Origin: Eupeodes corollae
Taxonomy: Eukaryota; Arthropoda; Insecta; Diptera; Syrphidae
DNA length: 64,000 nt
Direction: 5' to 3'
Assembly (NCBI RefSeq): GCF_945859685.1
Contig: NC_079147.1
Coordinates: 65,626,946 to 65,690,945, forward strand
Shown: piece by piece, positions 11,996-22,342 of the stretch
Position numbering within the stretch: the stretch's first letter is position 1
Layout of the letters: the number at the start of each line of letters is the position of its first letter
The notes under the pieces: generated by a model
What the model saw: only the letters and a program-made list of their open reading frames with translations
Database searches by the model: none
Told to the model about the DNA's origin: nothing
Translations under genes and position numbers: made by a program

Positions 11996-14745
11996 ATTGA
12001 ACATTTTAGCTGTAAAATACCTATTAAAGTTGCAGTAAGCAGTTTAACGATATTCTATATCATACAAAACACTTTAGTAAACCTTTTAAACAAATAAATA
12101 TCGATGATATCTCACACACAGTTGCTTCTGATACAAAGAGTCTCTGTAAAGATATTACTGAGACTGAACTTATTCAACTATAAACATTTATACTGCCATG
12201 TGTAATATCAATGCAAACCGACAAATAATTTAAAGACAACTACCGTAACCGTACAATACATTTTCAAAGCACTCTTAAATCCCTCAATTACCTCAAGACA
12301 AAATCCATATGGGAAATTAGTTAATGCACAGAAATGTGAAGAAATGCACTGAAATTTCTGTTTAGTATTTCAACACTTATGTTCGTCACCAGAATGTTAA
12401 GAACCAGGTAGACGAATATGCAAGTACATAAACATAAAATTGAATTTCAAAAGCCCATCCACTTTATGTCAATTTAAACATTCTAAGACTCATGAAACCA
12501 ATAAACTTCATTTTCAATTTTCATGACTTCTTAGAATTCAGAAAGATTTCTCTCTCGTATTGTCCTCCAAGAACTTCAAGTTTTCCTTTAGAATGGATTT
12601 TTGGGTTTTGTCTAAAGTCTCTGATGGAATTGAAATTTCTAAAAATTTTGAAGATTGGCAAACGTGTCGGTCGTACATTTATAGTTGGAAAGACAGAAGA
12701 AGATTTCTCTATTTTCTTCATAATATGATTACTGCTCTTGCTATTGTTTTTTTTTTGTCTATTCTTCTTCTTATTTTCCTTTCTCTTCATCGATTTATTT
12801 TCAATTTGAACATTTTATCCACTTTATCAATCATTCGGTCACTGTCATTGTCAATTTGTGTGATGTTTGCCGCTACCACCGCCGGAGAACACAACCACAT
12901 TATTGCCCCTTATTGAAGTCCCCAATTCGAATAAACAAAATAATAACCCATTCAAATATCAATTAACTAATACGACATATTCCTCTTCTCAACCCCCCCT
13001 TTGGACAAAAAGAAATCCCCCAAAATTGGAGAGACCAATTTTCCACTTAACAACATTTTATTATTCGAATTTGATTCTAACTCCTAACCCAGAAGAGCCA
13101 AGAGCCATCATGATGAGAATGACAAAAACGATTCTGGTGACGATGATGATGATGAAGATGATGATGAAAATGATGATGATAAATATAAATAATTGAAGTG
13201 TGTTCGGATATAGTCAACCACAATAAATGATTGGCCTGTGGTTGGTCTAGAGTTTTGTCTGCGGCCAAAAAAGTGGTCTTATACCACTGTATGAGTGTCT
13301 ATAGAAGAGAAATAGTGACACATTGTGATGCTGATGCTGGTGCTGAAGTTGATGGTGATGATGATGATGATGGTGACAGGGTGGAATGTGAAATCAAATT
13401 CTCATGTCAAAATCATTAAATATTATTGAAATGATATCTATAGCACTTCAAATGGGCTCTTGAATGTGCGATGATCAATGCTGCCCATACATCCCACATA
13501 ACATAACCTCTACCAAAAAATACAATAACTCTCTATATTCAAAACACCAAACTTAACCAAAACTGACATCGACAGCTTAACAATAACACCAACAACATCA
13601 ACAATAAAGAATATAATTTCTAACAATCAAGCGAACACATATAAAAGAACTTTATAGTCATATAGGAAGTATCTATAGGATAGGTTAGGTAGAGTGTTGT
13701 AGATAGGTATTGAACTGATGTGGTACTGTGGGGTGCAAAGCAATAAAAATGTCCATTTCCACTCTTTCAATTCAAATCAATTTCGATTGATTTATTTGCG
13801 GTTACACTGAGAGAAATATTGTTTTACTTTTTGAAATCAGTGAATTGAAACACACGTAGCATGTATCGAAACATGTGCACAAAGAATGATTTATCGGTTA
13901 AGGTAGTCAAGCCATTCACTGAGAAATAGCAATAAATTGAAAAAAAACAGTTAAGTATTCAAAAATTAGTTTGTTCAATTATTTTTGATCGCAGTTTTTC
14001 ACATTTAATGAAAACTGACACCTTTTCTTACTTTTTGAGATCAGTTATTAAAAAATATTAATATTTTCAGAACTCGACATTCGTTCGAGTGACATAGCTT
14101 CACCAACAGTAGAAACCTGACAAATACACAAATTGGCCAACATGAAACGGACAATACCAAAGAACAAACAACGGGACCAAATGGATGCCTACAGGAACTC
14201 GATTAGAAACGCATAAACACAAGACTGATAAGACGCACACACTTCTACAGACGATTCACAGACCCACACGACTTAAAGGTTTGGAAAGAGAAGTCACCAA
14301 TACAAAATATCAATCTGTTGATTTAGGATAACTAAATGTTGTTAATTAACAAATCCTGAGACCACACGATTCGGTCAGTTGATTCCTGTGACCCGAGTGT
14401 GTTCATAAAATCAACAAGATATTCAGGCAAAAGAATGATAATGACCTTCCGTGTTTAAAACTCCAAAGAAGTGAAGACATCAGAGAATTTTAAAATAACG
14501 ATAATTTTAAAATAATTAAATATCCAAGGGAAAAGGTGGAGGCAGTAGGACCTGATAGTGTACTAGGTGAATGTTATAGGCTTTTCACACCAAGTCCAAA
14601 CCCTTTTTCGCATCGAAAACTCAAGTTGTTGCCATACATTTTTGTAAACCACAAGTTTTCGTAAGCCACAAGGTTTCTAGAAAACTTCTCGAAAACTAGT
14701 AGCAATTCAAAGTTGAACTAAACAAACAAACCTTTCGAAACATTC
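11996..14745. other. Microsatellite-rich unique DNA, no gene recognised
   Basis: GAT/CAT-type repeats occur at about 13138-13182 and 13336-13376. They produce acidic or histidine-rich frames on the two strands that are not genes. The 118-codon frame at 12560-12916 has two hydrophobic stretches but no family motif, and overlapping frames exist on both strands. The stretch 12000-12330 might continue a retroelement relic, but I could not align it. Confidence 0.55.
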
Positions 14746-14749
14746 AGGG

Positions 14750-15615
14750 CTCAAATTAATGTAAACAAAACATCTGATGTCTGCTGTCAAAACAAACATT
14801 TTATTTTGAAATACATTTGGTCGTGGTAAGTAATATTATTTATACAATTTCCTTACAAGATAAGAATGATTGCCTTTTGATTTTTATTTACAGAATATGG
14901 AAGAGAACAAAAAAAAGTAAACTTTGGGGAGCTGCTTGACAAAAAAAAAGTCGAGAATAAAAGCCCCGGTGACTTTTTGCGGCACTGGTGGATCTTTCAT
15001 GATCCTGCGGAGTTTCAAACGCTCTTTGTTATGCGAGGAACCGGAATTCACTATGGCTACTGGCGTGACGACCCAAAGGACGAGGAAGACTTGCTCATAG
15101 TTCGTAATGACGTTGCCAAGGGTTGTGTCTTCGAACTCGTAGCCCCAAATATGTTCGACGCTTTCGCTTACTACCTGGAGAAAGACTTTGCAGTAACTCC
15201 ATTCAATCACAAGGGTTTGGGAGATATGAGAAAGGCGATAGGAGAATAAGTATGAAAGAAAATTTTTGGTGGAGGGTAAGTCCTAGCGGGCTAGGAAAAT
15301 TTGCGCCAACAAATTTCACAATGTGGGAATCGTTGTTCCAGTGGGCTATCACTCCTTGATTGCCAGCTGAGCCAACATCAAGGAGATCCTCTGTGCTTAG
15401 ACAAGCTCTCAAAGTCATGGAGAAATTGCAGCCCATCATAACAGCTTCAGTGATCGCTTTACATGAAATTGTTCAGAATCTTTTAATCCTGCCTTTAAGT
15501 TGCTCACACGGCCAAAATATATAGACATTCTGAAGGCACATTTGGCGAAAACAAGCTCAGTTTCTTGGATTGAATTATTTGTGAAAGAAGAAGAAAATGT
15601 TTTAAATAAAATTAA
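14750..15615 (+). pseudogene. HPF1: Broken copy of histone PARylation factor 1 (HPF1)
   Basis: The open frame at 14917-15249 encodes LRHWWIFHDPAEFQT, then GIHYGYWRDDPKDEEDLL and MFDAFAYYLEKDF. This is the pattern of HPF1 (W.F..DPPEFQT, ..MGYFRD.P, NVFAAVK..L), the nuclear partner of PARP1/2 that redirects ADP-ribosylation to serine. After a frame change come FHNVGIVVPV (15315-15344), matching the FHGAGLVVPV block, and FKLLTRPKYIDILKAHLAK (about 15494-15550), matching the HPF1 C-terminus. I do not see the NDECDYG block that carries the catalytic glutamate, so part of the C-terminal domain is missing. An ATG at 14897 is out of frame because of a slip in the A-run at 14909-14916. There are at least three frame breaks. 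No poly(A) tail or target-site duplication was seen. It could instead be an unusually diverged gene fragment, but the breaks argue for a pseudogene. Confidence 0.72.
14826..14893 (+). other. Candidate 68-bp intron in the HPF1-like copy
   Basis: GTAAGT at 14826 is a strong 5' splice site, and a T-rich tract ending in TTTATTTACAG at 14893 is a strong 3' splice site, three bases before the ATG at 14897. The 68-bp length is typical of fly introns. Its retention suggests the HPF1-like copy arose by DNA duplication rather than by reverse transcription of spliced mRNA. This is inferred from splice consensus only. Confidence 0.5.
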
Positions 15616-18600
15616 TTTTATTGTAACTGTTTTGTTTGTTGTTGATTCACTGATATATTTTCTACACAATTAGCTTCTACTTTTTGAATTGTTTGTACCG
15701 GTTGAAGTGAACTATAAGAGGATAGCTGTAGCCAAGCGAGCTTGAAGTTCTTCTTGGTTCATATCGTGAGTCGAATTCACTCTTCTCCAGAACTTCAGTT
15801 GAAACTCTTTTTCTAGAAAAGCTGTTTACGTAAAAATCAATTTGAATTGGTTAGAATTCATTTTATTCATCACTTTTACCTTGGAAATGAAATGACACAA
15901 TGGCGATTCCATTGTGTCATTTCATTTCCATTTATCGTGAGAACCACGATAAATTAAAAAGGTGCTGTAATGGTTGATTAGAAAAAGGCACCGCATGGTA
16001 AGAGGTTCTTTATCCAAAACTGAGCAGGGTTAGCATAAGCAAACCATTGTTGTTTAGGCTTGTTGTCAAGAGTGGCAATTTAAATTCTACCACAACATTT
16101 ATAAATTCAAAACAGCCTTCAACAGGGAACGGTGAATTCGCCGATTCGCATTTACACCAGCGATCTGAAAAGTAGTCTAACCGAAGCAAGATGGCCATCT
16201 ATGATTTTCACGGGCAGCGATTAACGAGCAAAAGTGTAATGAAGTACCCCGGTATCTGGTTTAGTTTTTGATAGACTGATACTTTGACTAGGCCAGAGGA
16301 ACCTTCGTTCTGACAAATCACCTGCTTTATAGAAGTCGGCTTGACACCAGAGTGAAGTAATTTGCTTCATTGTCCTCATACGACCAATGATCGTTTTTGG
16401 CTGTGCTGTGCGGTTTAGCGTTGTCCCTTCCCAGATGAAGAAGTTAAGGGTATTGGTTTCATTACTATTCAAACGGATCCTATACAACGGGGCTCGAATT
16501 AACAGAATTGACAATTTCGTGTAATAAAACTCATTCGAGGTCACATTGCAAGAGCTATGTCTTCTACCAATAATTCAATCCTAACGTGGTTGTTCTAGTT
16601 TTAGGTAGTTTAAGGTTTTGTCTTTGGACATTATTTTTAAATTTATTAGAGTAAATTAAAAAGAAATATTTTTTTGAATTCTTAATATCTACTCGTTTTC
16701 GAGATATGACGAGTTAAACAATTTTTCCTACATAAAAACGCAGAGCATTTGGCGATCAATATTTTTTAAAATACACTGTCCAAGTTAAACTTTTTAAGCG
16801 AAAAATGTAGATATTTAAAACTTTGATTCAATTTAATTTCATATATTCTTTAAAAAGTACTCTCTTAAGTGAACATTAATTATTAAAAAACAAACAGAAA
16901 TTACTGAGCGATTTAATTTTTTCTTTTTTTTTCCTTTACCACATTTTCCTCTCTAAAAATGGGATCCTGATTATGCTCAAAATTAAATCCAATTTTTAAA
17001 TAAAGTTTTTAAATCCACTAAAGTGATTTATTTTTAACTTACGTGGACAACACTTAGTTTTACTGTAGCGTTAGTTAACAGCTTTAAATTATTTGTGAAA
17101 AAAACAACAACTCCCTCTGTCCTTTTAACTTTTAAGTTCTTAAGTTTCGAAGTTGAGAACCTCAATTTGACTATACTCGTAAATAAGTGCAGTCTTTTAA
17201 ACCAATTTTGATTTTAATAAATATCATTGTTTTACTATTTCTCGCAGTGTATAACTTCTTCGGTTTCTTTTCTAGCTTCCACAACAATCTGTTCGATATC
17301 ATTCTGCAGCAACAGCAGCAGCCAAGCCAGCACCTCCAGTACATCATCAACGCTATAACTCTTCGATTGGAAATTGATTGAGCTGGACATCAAATTGACT
17401 ATGAAGTAAGTTGGCCTCTACACTTCCATACAATATAAATAACATTTATTGGAGGTTATTAAAAGTTTTGTATGTTTAGTTTGACAGCTGCTGCTTTTTG
17501 AAAAGAAGCAGAAGGGGCGTAAGAAGGTCATTAGTAACTTTCTCTTTTCGCACAAAGACACAAATTGCGAATGACTAAACGAAGCCGCCAGCCACATGAC
17601 ACGACCCGATGTCACCTCCATTTCCAACTTTCAACATTGCAATCCCATTCCATTGAAGCACAAACTAACGACCATTGCCACGTGACCAAAGTATTTACAA
17701 GGAAATAATATATGTGAATTTCACACTGTCTTACGCTCTCCCACTTACACTGTCTTACCATAAGGATTAACTCAAAGAAGGGTGTGGGATTTATAAAAGC
17801 CGAATTAGCAATCCTTAGAGGCGCGCAAAAGGAATCCTTGAGCAATGATTTAGCAAGGATCTAAGCAAAGTGAAGTAAGAAAAAAATAAAATGTAATAAA
17901 TAATGCTCCAATTTGAAGTGAACTGATAGACGCCGCCGCCGAAGGATGTATGGCGAGGGGTGAACCTGAGCATGAGCCTGAGCTGAACAAGGAGCAAGGG
18001 GTAGCAAAAATAATAAAAAGGAGATAAAGTGCAGAAATGCCAGATTCGCCAGATTACTTCCAATTGAGTTGGGAGGAGCGAATTCGAATCAGTTGAATTC
18101 AAGAAAAACACAAACACAAAAAAATCCATCCAGAATCTCAAGACACTTAAAAGGAACAGAAAGACAGCTGTCGCAGTTGATTAATTGCCTCGAACTCAAA
18201 GCATTTTCTTCCAATTTTTTATTTTCTTTTTTTTTCGGAAAAAATATTCGTTTCTTTTATTTTTTCCTACGATGCGATGCATCAAGTCAAGATGTGTCGC
18301 CTTTAGAGAGGAGACAATTCAAGTCGGAGGTGATCAACTTTCGAGCAAGTGAAGAAAAAATGTTTTGAGATTTTTTTTTGTTTGAATTCAGGAGTGAGTG
18401 CCGCCTCCAGTTAATGTAGACAGATGTAAGTGAATGAATTGGAAGAGGAGGAAAGGTGATTGATTTATGAGATTTGCAAATCATTTAATTGTTTTGTTTT
18501 ATATAAGCAATTCTCGTTTTTCTTTTTTATTTTGCTTTTTGTTTGATCGAAAATAAATTCTTTTGCTTTTTTGGAAATTGAAAACAAAAAGAAATGCAGA

Positions 18601-18860
18601 CTGAAAAAAAAATTACTTAAGTTTAAATGCGATTAGATAAATTGATAAGAAATAGATCTTAGAAAACAATATTTCAATTCAAAGTGAATTTGACTTTTGG
18701 ATATGGTGATAAGATAGAAGATTGACTTTTAGAATGGAAAACGTCTGAAATATATTTAAGACATTAGAGTCGTTTATTACGTTTGAAATTAATATACTTA
18801 GTAAAGAAGAGAGCTTTAGGACACTTAAGACAGTTGAAGTTGGAAGAATTTTTGAAAAAT
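15616..18860. other. No gene recognised; contains paired hairpins
   Basis: AT-rich sequence with a few less AT-rich blocks (17600-18080). The 107-codon minus frame at 16221-16544 has fairly ordinary amino-acid composition but matches nothing I recognise, so I leave it uncalled. A CAG-rich stretch lies at 17308-17340. The hairpins at 15882-15953 are listed separately. Confidence 0.55.
15882..15953. repeat. Two adjacent perfect hairpins
   Basis: Hairpin 1 has arms 15882-15903 and 15909-15930: 22 bp, perfectly complementary, with a 5-nt loop CGATT and the core GAAATGACACAATGG. Hairpin 2 begins on the next base, with arms TTTATCGTG (15931-15939) and CACGATAAA (15945-15953) and a 5-nt loop. No gene or transposon end is evident here. 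The hairpins could come from template switching during replication or be the remnant of a palindromic element. Confidence 0.9.
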
Positions 18861-18875
18861 AAAGGAGGACGGTCA

Positions 18876-19202
18876 AATCAAAAAATCAAATGGGGTGGCG
18901 CAACAGTCCGTTGTGAACCAGGGCCTAGTGACTTACACCTCTCAACCATTCCTGTGTGCGAGTACTGTTGTCAGGAATGGAAGGGACCTACAATTTTGGG
19001 CCGAATCCGAACGGCTAGTTTGAGAAAGCACTTTTTCATGACAAGAATTACTCTTGAAGGATTTGTCAATTCCTCGCAAGAGGCAGTACCCGCGAAAATT
19101 ATTTTTTTTTAAATTAAGGTGGCACAGGTAGGGATTGAACCCAAGACCCCTTGCATGACAGTCCAACGCACTAACCATCATGCCACGGGTACTACAAAAA
19201 AA
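18876..19202 (-). repeat. tRNA-derived SINE, copy 2 (best preserved), with 15-bp target-site duplication
   Basis: The 15-mer AAAGGAGGACGGTCA occurs at 18861-18875 and again at 19203-19217, bracketing the insertion exactly. On the minus strand the element begins with a 68-nt tRNA-like head (19186 down to 19119). Its first and last six bases, GTGGCA and TGCCAC, pair like an acceptor stem. It carries an A-box-like TGGCATGATGGTTAGTGCG (19185-19167) and a B-box GGTTCAATCCC (19141-19131), the two internal RNA polymerase III promoter elements. A ~230-bp body unrelated to tRNA follows. Frames across it are not genes. Confidence 0.92.
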
Positions 19203-19217
19203 AAAGGAGGACGGTCA

Positions 19218-20069
19218 TTTTAACTTAATTTCTAGGAAAAGTTTTTGAGTATAGAATGTGTTCTAGTTTCTTTCAAATCTTTAAAACCTCAAATAATTAT
19301 TCTTTGTCATCTAAAAATACTTATTAGAAACGGACCATCTTCGGAAAGAATCTTAGTGCAGATTTTGTAAATACAATGTCTTGATTTTATCATTTCGAAT
19401 GCTGGGATGTTTTAATACGTTTGTCCGGGTTTTGAGTTTATGGTATTTTCTTTGTTCAAATCTATCGCTTATTAAAGATTTTACAAACATCTTTTAAACA
19501 AATGGTGTAATCGAAAACAAAAATTTAGAATATTTTTCGAACATTATTTTAAGCTTTGGGTATTCCATCTCTTAAATTACAAAACTAGTTCATAAATACT
19601 TGCATTTTAAGAAGTAATATTTTATACATAACAAATTAGAAAGCTTTTTATAAACGATGTCCAAGAAGATATTATATTAAAAATAAAGGCAAATGAAGAC
19701 TTTCGCTTTTTTCCTTAATGAACTAAACTATGGATATGTTTAAGAGCTTCGAAGATTCGATATTATAAATAAATGTACATACGTACAGTACAGTACAGTT
19801 TTTAATTTGATTTCAGCTGTCAAACAAAAATGGATTTTTGATGGATGTGTTCCGGTAATCGGTCGATTTGTAAACTTAACTTAAAACTAACATTTTTGAA
19901 AGCTTCAACGTCTAAAGGGCCCTTCACAATCAAGTATTATTGACGGTTTTTGTTTGTTAGGTAACGTTGATGAAGACTATAGTCACCACATGCATTAGTT
20001 AAAATTGACAATCATATATTTTAATAATTGTAGACTTGCAAAGACTATGGACGCTAATGATTTGTGTGT
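19218..20069. other. No gene recognised; possible Harbinger terminus
   Basis: AT-rich sequence. TAAAGGGCCCTTCAC at 19913-19927 lies upstream of the Harbinger-like fragment and could be its left terminal repeat next to a TAA target site, but no matching right end was found. Confidence 0.4.
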
Positions 20070-20400
20070 GAAAAATGTATGAAGATAGTTCTTTACTTAG
20101 AGAACTATGAAATTCAGATGACGATTACAGGAATTTTCTATAAATGGATGAACATCTATTCGTTGAATTATTAGAGTTAGTCAGCACTCTAATTTAAAAA
20201 GGATACGGTGATGAGAAAGTGTATTAAACTGTGTAGGCGATTGTCATCAACCTTATGCTATTTAACAATTGGAAGAAGCTTTGAAGACATACAATTTTCA
20301 TCTCGAATCTCTATTCAATCATTTTCTTATATAATCCCAGAAGCATACCATACTATATATAATGTTCTAAAGGATGATTTTTTCAAGGTTTGTTATGTAC
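20070..20400 (+). pseudogene. PIF/Harbinger (HARBI1-like) transposase N-terminal fragment
   Basis: A first frame (20111-20220) gives NSDDDYRNFL, a stop, then MDEHLFVELLELVSTLI. A frameshift leads to 20211-20400, reading MRKCIKLCRRLSSTLCYL, TIGRSFEDIQFSSRIS and IQSFSYIIPEAYHTIYNVL. This is the helix-turn-helix region of Harbinger/HARBI1-type transposases, in which RL..TLR.LATG.S..DL.F...IS...I..IIPE is characteristic. The DDE catalytic region that should follow (GAVDGKH) is absent; the sequence becomes AT-rich after about 20400. Only the N-terminal third remains, with two stops and a frameshift. Confidence 0.75.
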
Positions 20401-20572
20401 TTTTTAAAGTCAATATATAACATAAAATTAAAGAGATTCATCTATTAATTAAAATTTAAAAAATCAGAACAAAAATTGAGGGATATGGATCCTATAGTGT
20501 TGTTCTACTGGCAGTTGTGCTGGCCAAATACGTGTTTTTTTATTGTCACGTTAGAAAATAAGCAAGAGTTTC

Positions 20573-20865
20573 TGACAGGTTATCCTATTTCTTTGCATTC
20601 AAATTTTCTGCTTAATACAATTTGAGCTTGTGGTAAATTGGAGCTGTATGTTTTTCGTTTGCGACACAATGATAATAGTTCTTCATATTCCGCTTCATCC
20701 AAAGGGACGCTGCATGTGAATAACTAAAATATTAGTTAAACGGATAACATGTGTTTTTAAGTGTAAACCAACGCTGTCTTCGGAATTTCAATTCGGCAAT
20801 ACGTTTCTTGGTTGCTTAAACTCTCCTAGTAGATTCCTGATCCTTCAGGAATAGTATTTATTAAA
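20573..20865 (-). pseudogene. Unidentified coding fragment facing the Harbinger relic
   Basis: From about 20725 down to a stop at 20583-20585 the minus strand has a 48-codon open frame with balanced composition: FTCSVPLDEAEYEELLSL, CRKRKTYSSNLPQAQIVL, SRKFECKEIG, stop. Upstream, 20860-20775 reads a basic helical-looking segment ATKKRIAELKFRRQRW with one stop. The ~50 bp between has GT near 20768 and a TATTTTAG end near 20727, so a small intron is possible. I do not recognise the protein. Harbinger elements often carry a second, Myb/MADF-like protein gene opposite the transposase, so this may be its remnant. A fragment of an unrelated host gene is also possible. Confidence 0.4.
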
Positions 20866-21041
20866 ATATTATAGAAATGGTTAGTGTATTTATTGTCTCT
20901 TGCTCTTGACCTTTTGGAATTTATATTTGTTTAAGCTCTATCTGAAAATCGGACCTCAAGCTTTTCATTTTTTCAGCTTTAGCATAGTGAAATTTAATGC
21001 AAAGCTTCTTACATCATTTAAGTTTTAAGTCGGTAATTGTA

Positions 21042-22340
21042 AAGGGTGATTTTTTTGAGGTTAGGATTTTCATGCATTAGTATTTGACAGATCACGCGGG
21101 ATTTCAGACATGGTGTCAAAGAGAAAGATGCTCAGTATGCTTTGACATTTCATCATGAATAGACTTACTAACGAGCAACGCTTGCAAATCATTGAATTTT
21201 ATTACCAAAATCAGTGTACGGTTCGAAATGTGTTTCGTGCTTTACGTCCGATTTATGGTCTACATAATCGACCAAGTGAGCAAACAATTAATGCGATTGT
21301 GACCAAGTTTCACACTCAGTTTACTTTATTGGACATTAAACCAACCACACGAATGCGTACAGTGCGTACAGAAGAGAATATTGCGTCTGTTTCTGAGAGT
21401 GTTGCTGAAGACCGTGAAATGTCGATTCGTGGCCGTTCGCAGCAATTGGGTTTGTGTTATTCGACCACATGGAAGATTTTACGCAAAGATCTTGGTGTAA
21501 AACCGTTTAAAATACAGCTCGTGCAAGAACTGAAGCCGAACGATCTGCCACAACGTCGAATTCTAAGTGAATGGGCGGGCCCTAGAAAAGTTGGCAGAAA
21601 ATCCGCTTTTTTATCGACAAATTTTGTTCAGCGATGAGGCTCATTTCTGGTTGAATGGCTACGTAAATAAGCAAAATTGCCGCATTTGGAGTGAAGAGCA
21701 ACCAGAAGCCGTTCAAGAACTGCCCATGCATCCCGAAAAATGCACTGTTTGGTGTGGTTTGTACGCTGGTGGAATCATTGGACCGTATTTTTTCAAAGAT
21801 GCTGTTGGACGCAACGTTACGGTGAATGGCGATCGCTATCGTTCAATGCTAACAAACTTTTTGTTGCCAAAAATGGAAGAACTGAACTTGGTTGACATGT
21901 GGTTACAACAAGATGGCGCTACATGCCACACAGCTCGCGATCCTATGGCCATTTTGAGGGAAAACTTCGGAGAACAATTCATCTCAAGGAATGGACCGGT
22001 AAGTTGGCCACCAAGATCATGCAATTTGACGCCTTAAGACTATTTTTTGTGGGGCTACGTCAAGTCTAAAGTTTACACAAATAAGCCAGCAACTATTCCA
22101 GCTTTGGAAGACAACATTTCCGAAGAAATTCGGGCTATTCCGGCCGAAATGCTCGAAAAAGTTACCCAAAATTAGATTTCCGAATGGACCACCTAAGACG
22201 CAGCAGCGGTCAACATTTAAATGAAATTATCTTCAAAAAGTATGGACCAATCTAACGTTTCAAATAAAGAATCGATGAGATTTTGCAAATTTTATGCGTT
22301 TTTTTTTTAAAAGTTCTCAAGCTCTTAAAAAATCACCGTT
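21042..22340 (+). mobile_element. Mariner-family transposon, DD41D type, nearly complete
   Basis: The element is 1299 bp and is flanked by TA at 21040-21041 and 22341-22342. Its left end AAGGGTGATTTTTT (21042) matches the reverse complement of its right end, AACGGTGATTTTTT. One transposase reading spans 21155 to about 22255. Family resemblance also extends to two other relics, at 46.05-46.56 kb and 61.3-62.0 kb. Confidence 0.93.
21155..22255 (+). pseudogene. Mariner DD41D transposase, inactivated
   Basis: The N-terminal region (MNRLTNEQRLQIIEFYYQNQ) and second helix-turn-helix (LGLCYSTTWKILRKDLGV) precede the catalytic core. D1 is in FSDEAHF (codon 21633-21635), D2 in WLQQDGATCHTA (codon 21912-21914) and D3 in DYFLWGY (codon 22038-22040). 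Between D2 and D3 lie 41 residues, so the triad is DD41D. The transposase would cut and rejoin its own ends at TA sites. There are four visible lesions: a small insertion at GGGCGGGCCC (21573-21582) shifts the frame, TAA at 22035-22037 sits just before D3, TAG near 22174 probably replaces a tryptophan, and a one-base loss near 22180 shifts the tail. All three catalytic aspartates survive, so the death is fairly recent. Confidence 0.9.
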
Positions 22341-22342
22341 TA

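Noticed and set aside
12867..13419. Several overlapping frames rich in Met/Asp or His
   Set aside because: They are translations of GAT/CAT microsatellites on the two strands.
14884..15210. 108-codon minus-strand frame opposite the HPF1-like frame
   Set aside because: It is the antisense of a plus-strand frame with clear HPF1 motifs and has none of its own.
15882..15930. microRNA precursor
   Set aside because: A 22-bp perfect stem with a 5-nt loop is too short for a usual pre-miRNA, and there is no lower stem.
16221..16544. 107-codon minus-strand frame
   Set aside because: Ordinary composition but no motif, no splice or promoter context I can support, and no similarity to other parts of the window.
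19119..19186. tRNA gene
   Set aside because: The tRNA-like fold is the head of a dispersed SINE bounded by target-site duplications, with poor conservation among copies.
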